From assembly GCA_021464245.1 (NCBI GenBank), contig JADCRB010000007.1, positions 1,984,532-2,048,531 of the forward strand: DNA of 64,000 nt, given 5' to 3'. This DNA is from Carallia brachiata. Taxonomy: Eukaryota > Streptophyta > Magnoliopsida > Malpighiales > Rhizophoraceae. Position 1 is the first letter of the stretch; each line of letters opens with the position of its first letter. Shown piece after piece: positions 10,762 to 21,067 of the stretch. The position numbers and the translations under genes were made by a program. The notes below the pieces were generated by a model, which saw only the letters and a list, made by a program, of their open reading frames with translations, ran no database searches and had not been told where the DNA came from.

Positions 10762-12286
10762 TCATTCGGCCGCTTGCACTCTGGGAGTTCGATCAGCTTG
10801 CCTCCAAGAGTTGTTCAAGAATGTCGGGGACGTCTGAGTCGGGGAATGGATACTGCTTTGCTCCAACTCTCGCAATGTCACCTTCCGCCTTTCCTGTTGT
10901 TTTGGCTGAGTTATTTGGGTCGGAGGATTTACCTTAGCTTTGGCGCCCACTTTTACTGGTGCGGCTTCAACAGTCATCACTTCTTTTCCTTTTCCGGAAC
11001 TGTTGGGTTTCTTAATCTCCCTTCTGCCCCCTTGCTGGTCCAACTGGATGGGAACCGTGCCTCCGGAAGTCTGGATGCTTATCTCCATATCATGTGTGCG
11101 GGTCGCCAATTCTTCAAAAGTTCGGGGTTTGACACCCTGCAGGATGTATAACAGCTCCCAATGCATTCCCTGGATGCACATCTCCACGGCAGAAGTCTCC
11201 GTCAGGCGATCTTTGCAGTCCAAGCTGAGGGCACGCCATCTGTTGATGTATTCGACAACGGGCTCTCCTTTCCTTTGTTTGGTGCTGGTAAGCTCCATCA
11301 TACTTACCGTCCTTCGAGTGCTGAAAAATCTGTTGAGGAACTCTCGTTGTAGCTGTTCCCAACTGTCGATCGATTCTGGTTCAAGATTTATGAACCAGGT
11401 GAAAGCGGTCTCCCTGAGTGAACGAACAAACTGCTTCACCAAGAGATCTCCGTAAGTCCCTGCGTTGTTGCAGGTTTCAACGAAGTGGGCGATGTGCTGT
11501 TTGGGATCGCCTCGTCCGTCGAATTGTTGAAATTTGGGCGGCTGGTAGCCCAAGGGCATGTTGAGACTTTCGATCCGTCTGGTGTACGGTTTGACGTACA
11601 TCTGTGATCCTTGGAAGGATGTAGCTTGTTGCAGTCGGATCGTATTGGCTATCATTTCCTGCAATTGTTGAACAGATAGCGAAGCTACAGAATTTGAGGG
11701 TGGCAGCTGTGTAGAACTACCTGGTCGCTTTTCTGCAATGAAGACGTCGGCTGGTGTGGCTTCTGGAGTGAAACCGGGTGGATATGGTTGCTCCTCGCGG
11801 ATTTCGGGATCAATTTGGATCGGGGCTTTTCCTTTGAGAGCGGCGATCTGTTGATCTTTTTCCTCCACGACTCTGATCAGCTGCAAAATTTTATTCTCCA
11901 ATTCTGAAATCTTTCTCTGTACTGGTTGTGTTGGTCATCATGACGGCAACAGATGAGGCTCCGGGAAAGACTGGGGAGAGAAACTCTTCTGATTCTTCTG
12001 TGTGAGTTGGATTCTGTTGAGCAGGCTTCGTCGTGTTGCCCCCGACTTCGATCGGGGTGGGTGATCGACTCCTCCATGCGGCAAGAGAGTCAGGGGAGAG
12101 ATCCTGTTGTGCGAGCTGTGGACTCTCCATTTCGATATTTTGTCGGGTTTGGACGGCAAGAAATTGTGTCCGTCCCCGGGTTTCTGGACCTGCGTACCCA
12201 GGTAGGGTAGTTGATGCAGGCAATGGAGCCGTTGCCTTTTTGTGGCAGCAGTTGTACTCTTTTGTGTGCATTGATGTGCTGAACAC
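10762..12286 (-). pseudogene. gag of the Tat element
   Basis: Gag would form the virus-like particle. The main frame (10,762-11,901, 379 codons) holds the retrotransposon gag domain at about residues 110-280, with PLGYQPPKFQQFDGRGDP, HFVETCNNAGTYGDLL and QLQREFLNRFFSTRRT. A basic Gln/Lys/Pro-rich tail follows. No CCHC zinc knuckle is visible. The N-terminal part continues in another frame (11,891-12,286, MFSTSMHTKE..., ending FRIGE), and a one-base frame change at about 11,895 separates the two. The region 10,261-10,761, between gag and protease, has no clear domain. Confidence 0.8.
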
Positions 12287-12291
12287 TGTAA

Positions 12292-12322
12292 ATTTTTTTT
12301 TTTTTTACTTTTTACTTTTTTT

Positions 12323-12354
<32 letters not shown>

Positions 12355-12412
12355 CTTTTTTTTTTTCTTTTTTTTTTTTTTTTTCGGCTCTTTTTTTTTT
12401 TTTTTTTTTTTT
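12292..12412. repeat. T-rich tract in the element leader
   Basis: About 120 bases of almost pure T on the plus strand (A-rich in the element's sense), lying between the 5' LTR and gag. Its length is probably unstable and hard to sequence. Confidence 0.9.
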
Positions 12413-12439
12413 AAGGAACAAGAGATGGGAGGTGAAGAT

Positions 12440-12457
12440 GTCCCACCGAGCGTGCCA
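12440..12457 (-). other. candidate primer-binding site
   Basis: On the minus strand, six bases downstream of the 5' LTR, the sequence reads TGGCACGCTCGGTGGGAC. It begins with TGG, complementary to a tRNA CCA end, as a primer-binding site should. I cannot name the matching tRNA. Confidence 0.6.
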
Positions 12458-12463
12458 AAAATT

Positions 12464-13252
12464 TGTAAAGCGTAAATTTCGAGTCTAAAATAATTAAACT
12501 CGAAAATACAAAAATAAATTACAAATAAAAATTTAAAATAAAAGAAAATTTACGTGGGGTCGATCTCCGTAGATCCTCCGATTAGTGTTCCTTTTTTGAC
12601 TCCGTCAAGGGCTGCACGAGCTTGATCTTGACAGAAATAATTTCCACAGCTTTTTCTTGAACTGGGTAGACTGAAACTGGATCTGATTTGGACGTTTTGA
12701 CTACGGTTAAGAACCGCAGAGACCTGATCTGAGCCGATCTGACTTAATTTCACCGAGGGTCGAAGGGACTTGTTCTCGGATGAGCTGCCTGAATTTTGCT
12801 GAGGGCCGTATGAGACTTAATCCCAGCCGGATTTGTAGTAATTTGATATTTTTAGATCTATATTCTCATAAATTCATATATAGAGCGATCCGAGAATATA
12901 AACCTAAAAATAATTTTAGAAATTAAAACAGCAAATTTTTTAGAGATTACTCCTGAAATATCTTTCAAAAAGGAGTTAGGAGAGTATACTGTAGAGTAAA
13001 AGCACGTAGAAAAAGCAAAAATTTTCTTGAGAGATTTTTAAAATTTTCTTTTTTCTCTGAATTTTTCTGTTACAAATTTGCTGAATGATGGATAGAACTG
13101 AGGTAGGAGAGCCTATATAGGCTCTCCAAAGGAACTATGCCACCAACCATTTGGTTGATGACAATGGGTTAGCAGCTGCCAACCTTGATTTCAAGGTTAG
13201 CGGCTGCCAACTATTATTAAATTTTTTTTTTATTTTTTTTTTTACGTTTACA
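12464..13252 (-). repeat. 5' LTR of the Tat element
   Basis: 789 bp, TGTAAAGCG...ACGTTTACA. It is the 5' LTR in element orientation and carries the element's promoter. It differs from the other LTR at about 45 positions by eye, mostly transitions, plus a few small indels. Confidence 0.95.
13113..13119 (-). promoter_or_regulatory. TATA-like box in the 5' LTR
   Basis: CTATATAG inside the palindrome GAGCCTATATAGGCTC. The other LTR has TATAAATA at the equivalent place (4,109-4,116). Probable core promoter of the retrotransposon, transcribing leftwards. Confidence 0.5.
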
Positions 13253-13257
13253 ATCAG
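13253..13257. other. target-site duplication ATCAG (right)
   Basis: Matches 3,444-3,448 exactly. The following TTGGCAGGCAACAATAAGTA continues the interrupted duplicated segment (compare TTGACAGGCAATAATAAGTT at 14,922). Confidence 0.9.
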
Positions 13258-14424
13258 TTGGCAGGCAACAATAAGTATATTGCTAAATTGGACAGTCAAT
13301 AGTGCCCCTTCTTTTTGTCATTTGGTTTCTTCTAATTATCTTTTTTTTTTTTTTTTTTTTTAGGAATCAAGACAAGATGTGACAACTCGTTAAAATTCAG
13401 GTTTCACAACTTACATCACAAAATTCTCATTGAGTTGCCCACAGTGAGTCAAAGTTAAAATTTTTTTAATATTTTTACAAATAAATACACTAAAATTAAT
13501 TACCTATCATGACGTTGAAATTTTAATTGGATGTTTATTTTGGCCCCTGCAAACATAAAAGGACCCTATCTTACAAAACTAAACAACATACCATTAATCT
13601 ATATATATCCAAACCTTTATAATTTTGATGTCACATTTGAGGAACATAATGGTAAGTATCATATGGGTGACTAAATACCCAAAAAAATATTTTGAAGGTA
13701 TAAAAACAAAAAAAAGCAAGAATAAGAAAAAAAAAAAACTATATTCACCGAAGGATCAGTCAAGCTGGTTGAAGCATTTCTATGTCTGCAAGAATTATGC
13801 CTCTGTATATACAATACATTCATATACACAATTGCTTGTTTTACTATATTCATCGAGGTATATTTCTCAATCACAAAACTTTCAGCCCGTGACCCTTCTT
13901 TAGGCCACACCAGTTAGGAACATTTGAAACATAGTAGGACAACAAAGATATATGTCGCGAGCAGCAAACCACAGTTGCGCGGGCTAAGAAACTTAATAAC
14001 TGACTTTCCATTAAGACTTCCGTTGGTGAGTACCTTTTAAAGTTGAAAGAAGCTAAATATCTTGTGGTGTTGTACAAAGTTTTGAGTAGGCCACAATCCA
14101 TGAGTACTAAGCAGTTTGTAGACACTAACGTTTGGTACATGGTATAGCATACAATAATATAGAATATGTTAGTATTATCTCATAATATCTCATGTTTGGT
14201 AAACCATTTGAATAGGATGGTATGGGATTGCTATCTTATGTTTAACTTTATGGGCTAGTGCTATATCATATATTCTTATATGTTAGGCTTCTCATGTCAT
14301 AGGTTAAGCCTATTTCTTAAAATATCCTCTATATATAAAAAACTATAATATTAGTCAAAACTCTTATGTCATCTTTATTCTTGTCATTGCTCCCACCATC
14401 ACCATTATTGTTGTAAGCTCTACG
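13258..14424. other. intergenic stretch
   Basis: No gene recognised. A 22-base T run is at about 13,340-13,361. A frame on the minus strand at 13,871-14,140 has no family resemblance. From about 14,120 the sequence (GTTTGGTACATGGTATAGCA) resembles the start of a plant MITE, but I could not find the other end. Confidence 0.4.
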
Positions 14425-14523
14425 CTCTCTCTCTCCCTGTTCCTTTCTCTCTCTCCCATCTCTCTCTCTCTAATCTCTCTCTGCCCGTCTCTCTCCTTCT
14501 CTCTCTCTCCCGTCTCTCTCCTT
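14425..14523. repeat. (CT)n microsatellite-like tract
   Basis: Repeated CTCTCT blocks broken by short C- and A-containing interruptions. It lies directly upstream of the second copy of the duplicated segment. Confidence 0.9.
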
Positions 14524-14524
14524 C

Positions 14525-14950
14525 ATCAGACAGTATTGGCGTATACCAAGGGAGCAACTGCTTGGACTGAAAGAGAGACTAAGTTATCTCTTGTGTACAT
14601 TTTTTATAAATTTATTATATATCAACTTTATCAATTTTATACGTCATAAGTTATAAAAAAAATATAAAAACTTATAAAATTTACCACTAAGATTGACATG
14701 TAACAGATTTATAAATTATATACACAATACTTAATTTGTTCTTTACTCTATCTCTTTATTCTGTCCATGTATCATTTTCCTATTGACATTACCTACAAAA
14801 TCAAAATGGCAAATGCTAAATTGAACAGTCCACGGGAAGGAGCATCTGCCATTTTCCTATATGCTCGAAAAGGGAACGGCAGTAAACTAACCGGCTTTTG
14901 GAGTTCAATTGGAATAATAAGTTGACAGGCAATAATAAGTTATATACATA
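14525..14950. repeat. duplicated segment, copy 2 (uninterrupted)
   Basis: Aligns with 3,040-3,448 and then 13,253-13,280. At the point where copy 1 holds the retrotransposon, this copy reads straight through (GGAATA, ATAAG at 14,917-14,921, TTGACAGGCAATAATAAG). It therefore serves as an empty-site reference for the insertion. Confidence 0.8.
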
Positions 14951-15862
14951 TACTTTTTTTCTAACACAAGAAATTGTTAGTAATTAGTTTATTAATTGTT
15001 ACTGACAAGAAAAGGTGAGTTCATGGACACGCTGAAACTGTAGGTACATTTTATATCTTATAAATGCAATGTATATGTTTGATATAAAGCCTATGGATTA
15101 TTCGAGGTGATAGTTTAACAGTAATTCGATATATATCTTCTTTCATTGACCTGAGTTCAAATCCTTACAGCGTCACCATAATACACCAACAAAACTGTGC
15201 TTACGCACTGCATGAGTTCACAATTCGTTAACACCATGGTCGGGTGTGGGAAAGACCCATTCAAACCCAACAGTATTCGGATGGTGAGTCTGCCCCTATA
15301 AAGATGGTTGAACAAGGCATTCAAATATAAGGGTTACTCCCGCTCTGACCTATAAATGTTATGATCGATATATCTATGAGTATCTTTATTTTTATTTAAA
15401 AAAAAACATACAGTCTGTGAAATTAGGACCCTATTTTATTACTGCATCATTAAGATTGACACGTGTTGCATGTATTCTTAAACTTAAAGTCATTGTGTTC
15501 ATGTGTAAAAAACTATATTTTGAGTTGATTATGATTTTATAAATGCCTACCTTTTCATTTTCTTTGTTTTTTGGTTAAAAAAAAAAGTTAGAATAGTAAG
15601 GAGTGACCTCCTAAGTTCGCATTAAAGAGGAATGTGCATTGAGAGAAGGAAACAAAATATCCATCGAATCCATCAATTTGTGTGGTGGCTAAAGTGTGGG
15701 GCTTTCATAATTGGCAAAAAAATAGATGGTGCTCGAATGAATGTGTTGAAGTTGGTGTCTTGTCATTGGTGTAAGATAAAACACATAGATGCCTTTACAA
15801 AATAAGTAATAAAGTTAAAAAGGGATTGGTCTTTATTAATGGCTTAAAAACAATGTGGGGTT

Positions 15863-16106
15863 GTTGGAGTAGCAAAATTGCAATTTGCAATTTTCTTTGT
15901 TGCAACCAGTTCCATTAACTTGTACAAAGGACAAAATATGCAAATTATGCATGCTAAATTCATGCATGGGCGAAAATCTAGCTTGTTGGAGTAGCAAAAT
16001 TGCAATTTGCAATTTTCTTTGCTGCAGCCGGTTCCATTAACTTGCACAAAGAACAAAAGTACAAGTTATACACGCAAAGTCCATGCATGCGTGATCTGCT
16101 AGATTT
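15863..16106. repeat. 122-bp tandem duplication
   Basis: Two adjacent copies starting GTTGGAGTAGCAAAATTGCA at 15,863 and 15,985. Both include CAATTTGCAATTTTCTTTG and GTTCCATTAACTTG. The second half has diverged (GCATGC palindromes in both). No coding role is apparent. Confidence 0.85.
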
Positions 16107-16870
16107 TCACGCATGCATGGCATTTAATGCTCCCTGATCATATTTGCATTTGTCTGTAGCTTGGCTTCAACGTCTACATATTCTTATGGGTTTACAAAAG
16201 CTGTGGAGTCTGAGCGTTCAAGAGAAGCTTTAATTCTAAAAATTGTATGGACAAAGAGTGCATGAGAGAAATACTATATGTATTTGAAAATTTAGATAGT
16301 GAGATATGTTTAGTGTAACTTATAAAATCATCTATTATCTATGTTGAAATATTTTCTAATCGTCTTTACTGTGGACGTAAACTTTAAACCGAATCACGTA
16401 AACTCCTGTGTTTGATTGTGTTATTATTTTTACTATATTTATTTCATCTAATTAATTAGTTTAGATCCGAATCCAGTCGATCTATCACAACAGAATGGAT
16501 GCATAATAGAAATGGATAAACACTTAATGTAAGAGTAATGATATTTTTCTTGATTAAATATCATAATTAGATGTTCTGAATATATTTACAAAGAAAAAAG
16601 AAATAAAATTAAAAAGAATAAGAGTAAATTATTAAATATTATCTTTCCTATTTTAATTTAATTTATTTTTTAAAATATATTCATTACAATTCACGATGTT
16701 AATTCAAAATGAATTGCACATAAAATAATTAAGATTGCCCGTTATACATTTTAAATTATTCAGTGTATGGTCATATTAAAGACAAAAATCTTTCAATCTA
16801 TGGATACACACGTGGAATAATTATTACTGCAATTATCCCATGTGGGTAATTAAAAACAAAAATCATAAAC

Positions 16871-17760
16871 ATGGAATCAGCAATTATAATTGAGTCGCGT
16901 CTCTTTTTCATTCACAAGTTGCTCTTCAGCGCATTTTGGGCAGACAGAAATGGCCAGCGTGACAGCGTGATTGAGCAAGAGTACAAGGATCATCCTTCTC
17001 CACCTTCAAATTGTCATTCACTCATTTGTCATCCAGAGATAACAAAGTCCAAAGTCTCAATTGTTTTCCGATGCCAAGTTGCCAACTCTGTCTTAACTCT
17101 GGTTCGGAGCGTTGGACAATTCAAAAAGATGGAGCGGAGGGCAGGTGCCGGCTCTCGCGGCCTGCCTTCCCAGAAGTTTGCAAATGGAAAAAGATAGGTG
17201 AATACTTAGAAGTGAAAATGCGGTGGACATGTAAAAATTTAAATTGTTGAATTGTAAAAAATGAATTAAATTTAAAAAAAATTAGATAAATTGTTAAATG
17301 CTGTTAGATTAATTGTGTGTCCACCTGTGCGTTGTCATTTAGTGACTCTTTTTGCAAATAGAAAAAATTATTAGTGAACTACACAGAAGATGCATGATTA
17401 ATTCAACAGTATCCAACGATTTTTTTTTTTAATTTAATGCATATTTTATAATTAAACAGTACAAATTATTGTATATTCACTGCTTGAATAATTGTATATT
17501 TGTGATTTTGAAATATTTATTGCATTCATATATAGAAATATAAGAAAATGCAATCAATAATTATAATTATGTCTTGTTTAATCCACTGATAGGGAAAGCT
17601 GTACCGATGATCTTGATCTGCCGTAAATGCGGAGTCAATGTCACTTCGGATAGCGGCAAAGCGCCCTGCCATGCGGAGAAAAGACGACCTCCCCCACCCG
17701 CCGGCGGATGCGATTGCGTGCAAGTCAAAGACGACGGGGATTCCAGCCATCATTTATAAG
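16871..17760 (+). other. possible small two-exon gene or relic
   Basis: Two islands of higher GC (16,900-17,200 and 17,580-17,760) stand out in AT-rich DNA. Joining a donor at about 17,196 (AAAAAGATAG|GTGAATAC) to an acceptor near 17,592 would give an open frame. The second island encodes CRKCGVNV, then a proline run and CDC, and ends in SSHHL. The cysteine pairs hint at a metal site but fit no family I know. The splice sites are guesses. It could equally be a decayed fragment. Confidence 0.2.
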
Positions 17761-18590
17761 GGCTAAATCTATCTATCCATAAGCAATATATAAACTTTTG
17801 GCGTTTCTGTCTTTTACTTTGGTTCATTGTCATTTTTGCCTTTAAATGATCGAAATCTGTTACTGTTAATTAAAATAGCAATGTGTCGGTAGAAGTTAAT
17901 TGGGGGCACTAAGAAACTCACGAAGATGGGATTTCTTTCCTCAAAAATTGCAACAACAACTCTATGAGAAATTAAAAATCTCATTTTGTCTAAATTTGGG
18001 ACAATTGAAACTTAAACCCTAAACCTCCAAAAGTTTGGTGTATTATATATGTTTAGACTATATTTATACAACTTAAATTTAGGTGGTACTAAAATAACTA
18101 CAAAGTTCATTTAATAGAATCAATAATATATAATTTTTATTTTAATTTTAAATATTTAACGATACATATTACTTTGATCTATTTTGATCTTATGTAAAAA
18201 ATTTCACTAAATATTTTTCTTTAAATTATTCTTTTTTTTTGTGTTTTCTTTCTTTGGAAAGACATGCACTGCAGTGCATAATTTAACTATAGATATAATC
18301 CTTCATCGTGTAAGTTAATTGGAATCATTGAGGCACTTATATCTACTAATAGAATGGCAACCAATAAGTAGGAGCCGACACGTATTTCTATCTATAGTAA
18401 TATAGATAGGTGAAGGATGAAAATTATAGAAGCTGCCACGGACAGGTGCCATAATCAGCACCTCAAACGCCTCAAACTTTTCCGATTATACTCTTATACA
18501 AATACCACTCGACGGCTTTGAAGCGATATTTAGTTGATGACACATCATTAATCATATACTAGAAGACCACTGAGAACTAATGTTGTCAGA
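17761..18590. other. non-coding AT-rich stretch
   Basis: No gene recognised. A short palindrome (CTATCTATAGTAATATAGATAG, about 18,389-18,410) is present. Confidence 0.4.
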
Positions 18591-19195
18591 ACCAAACTAA
18601 TTATTGAATTGAAAAGTTGAAAAGTTCAAAATTCAACCGATTCTACCAGTAAAATCGCGGTTAAACCGATAAAATCGGTATTTAATATTAAATATATAAA
18701 AATTAAATTTTATATAACTTATATAATTATATAAAATGTTATATTATATAAGAATGATAATAAATATTTAAAATAAAGTATATTTTAAGAATTATATTAA
18801 TATTTACATACATTAAGGATATTACAATTAGTATATTTAACAAAATATAATTTATAAAAATTAATTGATTAAATATTAATTTTTAAATTTTAAAGATTAA
18901 ATTGAAAATTTTAATCAATTGAGAACTAAATTAAAATTTTTAGTTAAAATTAGAGTCTTAATTAAAATTTAGATAAAATTTTGAGTCAAATTATAATTTA
19001 AAATTTTTTGGTTTAAATTGAACCGGTTCAACTGGTCCGGTTTTCCCGATTTTTGACCGATTTTTCCAATTTTTGACCGATTTTTTCCGGTCTAGTTCAA
19101 ATTCCATTTTTAAACTTGAATCGGACCGGACCTAAGACCGGTTCCCAATTTTTCCGATTAAACCGATCGGTCCGATCCAGTTCTTACTTCATTGC
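18591..19195. repeat. AT-rich repeat with ACCGGTC-rich ends
   Basis: An AT-rich core is flanked by dense CCGAT, ACCGGTT and GGTCCGG motifs (GAACCGGTTCAACTGGTCCG near 19,018; GACCGATTTTTCC repeated). The architecture resembles non-autonomous plant DNA elements, but no clean target duplication was found. A similar but weaker arrangement is at 29,480-29,910. Confidence 0.4.
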
Positions 19196-19863
19196 TATCA
19201 ACAATCCCTTGTCGCTTGTCACTCTCCCAATGGCAAATCAGGCCAAGTTCCCGCTGATAAAAACAATGGTTGTTTCCCAAGCAAAACAGAGTCATTGTTC
19301 AAAAAACATCAATCATCCACTCACCATTTAACGTTTAACATTTTGAAGTCAGTTAACAGCATCCGATCCCCTACCAGTTAATCAGAAAGTGACACATTAT
19401 TTGTTGTACTCAATGTAGAGTCTTAATTGAGCTTTCGCTTGTGACATCTAGTGGCCGAAATAAACCAGTTAGAGTAAAATCTAAGCAATAATGAGCAGGG
19501 ATTCAAACGTAGGCTAGGCTTAAGTGTTTGTTTCTAAAATGGAATCTTACGGCTTTTGATTCTCTTCTAGAGAGTACTTCCCAGTGCCCACCCATCTCTG
19601 TTACTCATACATTATAAGAAGGGCTTCGTTAGGTGGCCACATAAAAAAATTAATTAAATAGTATTTATATTGAAACAATGATTGTAATTTATACAACAAT
19701 AACAAAAAATTATTGACAAAAATAAGTTGTTATTTTTTTTATTATATATTTTATTATTACGATTATACAAATATCATTATTGTTGTATTATGGATACTGT
19801 TTGACTAATTTTTTGTTTAGCCATAAAAGTTCACCGTTATAAGAAAGACGCTAGCAAGTCAGC

Positions 19864-20164
19864 TAATTGGTGTCCCTAAACCAATGCCTAGGCTTGCTTC
19901 TATGAATAGAGTTAAATGTTCCAAAAAGTTCAGGTCCATCCATGATAGAATTTACATGTGCCACATAAATTTTGTATAATGATTTGTTTACTCAGTGAGT
20001 TTGGTGAAATGGAACCAATAGTTATCATTTGCTAAAAAAAACAACAAAAGAAAAAAGAAAATAAAAAGACATTTTAGCACCTATAGATTAGAAGCTGGAT
20101 CATACATATACGTACCAAGCGTTGTGGATCAAAACGAATGGCAAGTTTTTTGGCTTTGATGGTA
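19864..20164. repeat. direct duplication, copy A
   Basis: Shares with 20,761-21,067 the blocks ATGTTCCAAAAA, GATTTGTTTACTCAG, TTTGGTGAAATGGAA, TTTTAGCACCTATAGATTAG and GGCTTTGATGG in the same order. Spacing between the copies is about 0.9 kb. Non-coding. Confidence 0.8.
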
Positions 20165-20429
20165 ATGAACAATTTGATTCAAAATGGTTTTTGGTTTATT
20201 ATTTATTGCCTTAAAATTTTTTTAAAAAAATTTTATCTATCCGTTACTTTCTTCAGATTAATTATACTCATTTGTCACTTTTTCAGTTTAGTAGTGATAT
20301 TACATTTTGTTAGTACATTTTGTTAGGTACCACGTGAGACTAAACCTAATATTTGACTACGTCACGTTGTTCTCCTGAAAATTTTTCTAATTTTTTATTA
20401 ACCTTTTACAGTTAAACAAAAAAAAAATC

Positions 20430-20490
20430 ATCTCTTTCCCCCTCCTCCCCCCTCTCTCTCTCTCCTCTCTCTCTCTCCTCTCTCTTCTTC
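20430..20490. repeat. C/T-rich microsatellite
   Basis: CCCCTCCTCCCCCCTCTCTC followed by CT repeats. Simple-sequence tract. Confidence 0.9.
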
Positions 20491-20760
20491 CCACCTGCCG
20501 CTGTACCCGAAAATTCAAGGCCTACTCTCCCAAACAAACAGCTCAATCCTTTCAAATCACAAAGGCATTGATTCCAAACAAATCAACCCAACACAGGAAA
20601 AGAATTCCAGATAGCACAACATATCATCAGCATCATCGGGAAGGTCAGATCCAAGTCTTAATTTATCCAAATCAAACCAACAGTGTTTTTTTCTCTAAAT
20701 TTTTCATTGTTTTCAGTCTTTCGATCCAAACGAAGGGCAAATCACGGTAGCTAGTCATCT

Positions 20761-21067
20761 AATTATTGCCCCTACAACCTAGGCGTATTGAATACAGATA
20801 GATGTTCCAAAAATTTGCAGGTCCCCCATCGACATAATTTATATCTGCCACGTAAATTTTGGCTAATATTTTGTATAACGATTTGTTTACTCAGTTTGGT
20901 GAAATGGAAGCAATAGTTTTTTTTTTTTTCTTTTTGATTCAAGAAATGGAAGCAATAATTATCATTTGCTTAAAAAACAGAGAGGCATTTTAGCACCTAT
21001 AGATTAGAAGCTGGATCGTATGCATATGTACCGAACGTTTTGGCCCACGTTTGTTGGCTTTGATGGT
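20761..21067. repeat. direct duplication, copy B
   Basis: Partner of 19,864-20,164. It carries a T-run insertion near 20,919 and a shorter A-run than copy A, which accounts for most of the length difference. Confidence 0.8.

Larger units (their letters stand above)
3449..13252 (-). mobile_element. Ty3/gypsy LTR retrotransposon, Tat lineage, defective
   Basis: A 9.8-kb element in minus orientation. Two LTRs (TG...CA ends, 5-bp target duplications) enclose, in element order, a candidate primer-binding site, a T-rich leader, gag, protease, reverse transcriptase with gypsy RNase H, a second RNase H, integrase, about 2 kb of extra 3' sequence and a polypurine tract. The second RNase H between the gypsy RNase H and integrase marks the plant Tat group. 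Every pol domain has stops or frameshifts, and the reverse transcriptase lacks its palm, so this copy cannot be autonomous. About 45 differences between its LTRs by eye (roughly 6 %) suggest an insertion some two million years old, if a rate near 1.3e-8 per site per year applies. Confidence 0.95.

Noticed and set aside
12292..12412. Poly-T tract as a poly(A) tail of a minus-strand retroposed mRNA
   Set aside because: It lies inside the LTR element leader and is flanked by element sequence.
18591..19195. Complete hAT-type element
   Set aside because: CCGGTC-rich ends are suggestive, but no matching 8-bp flanks or clear inverted ends were found; kept only as a repeat.
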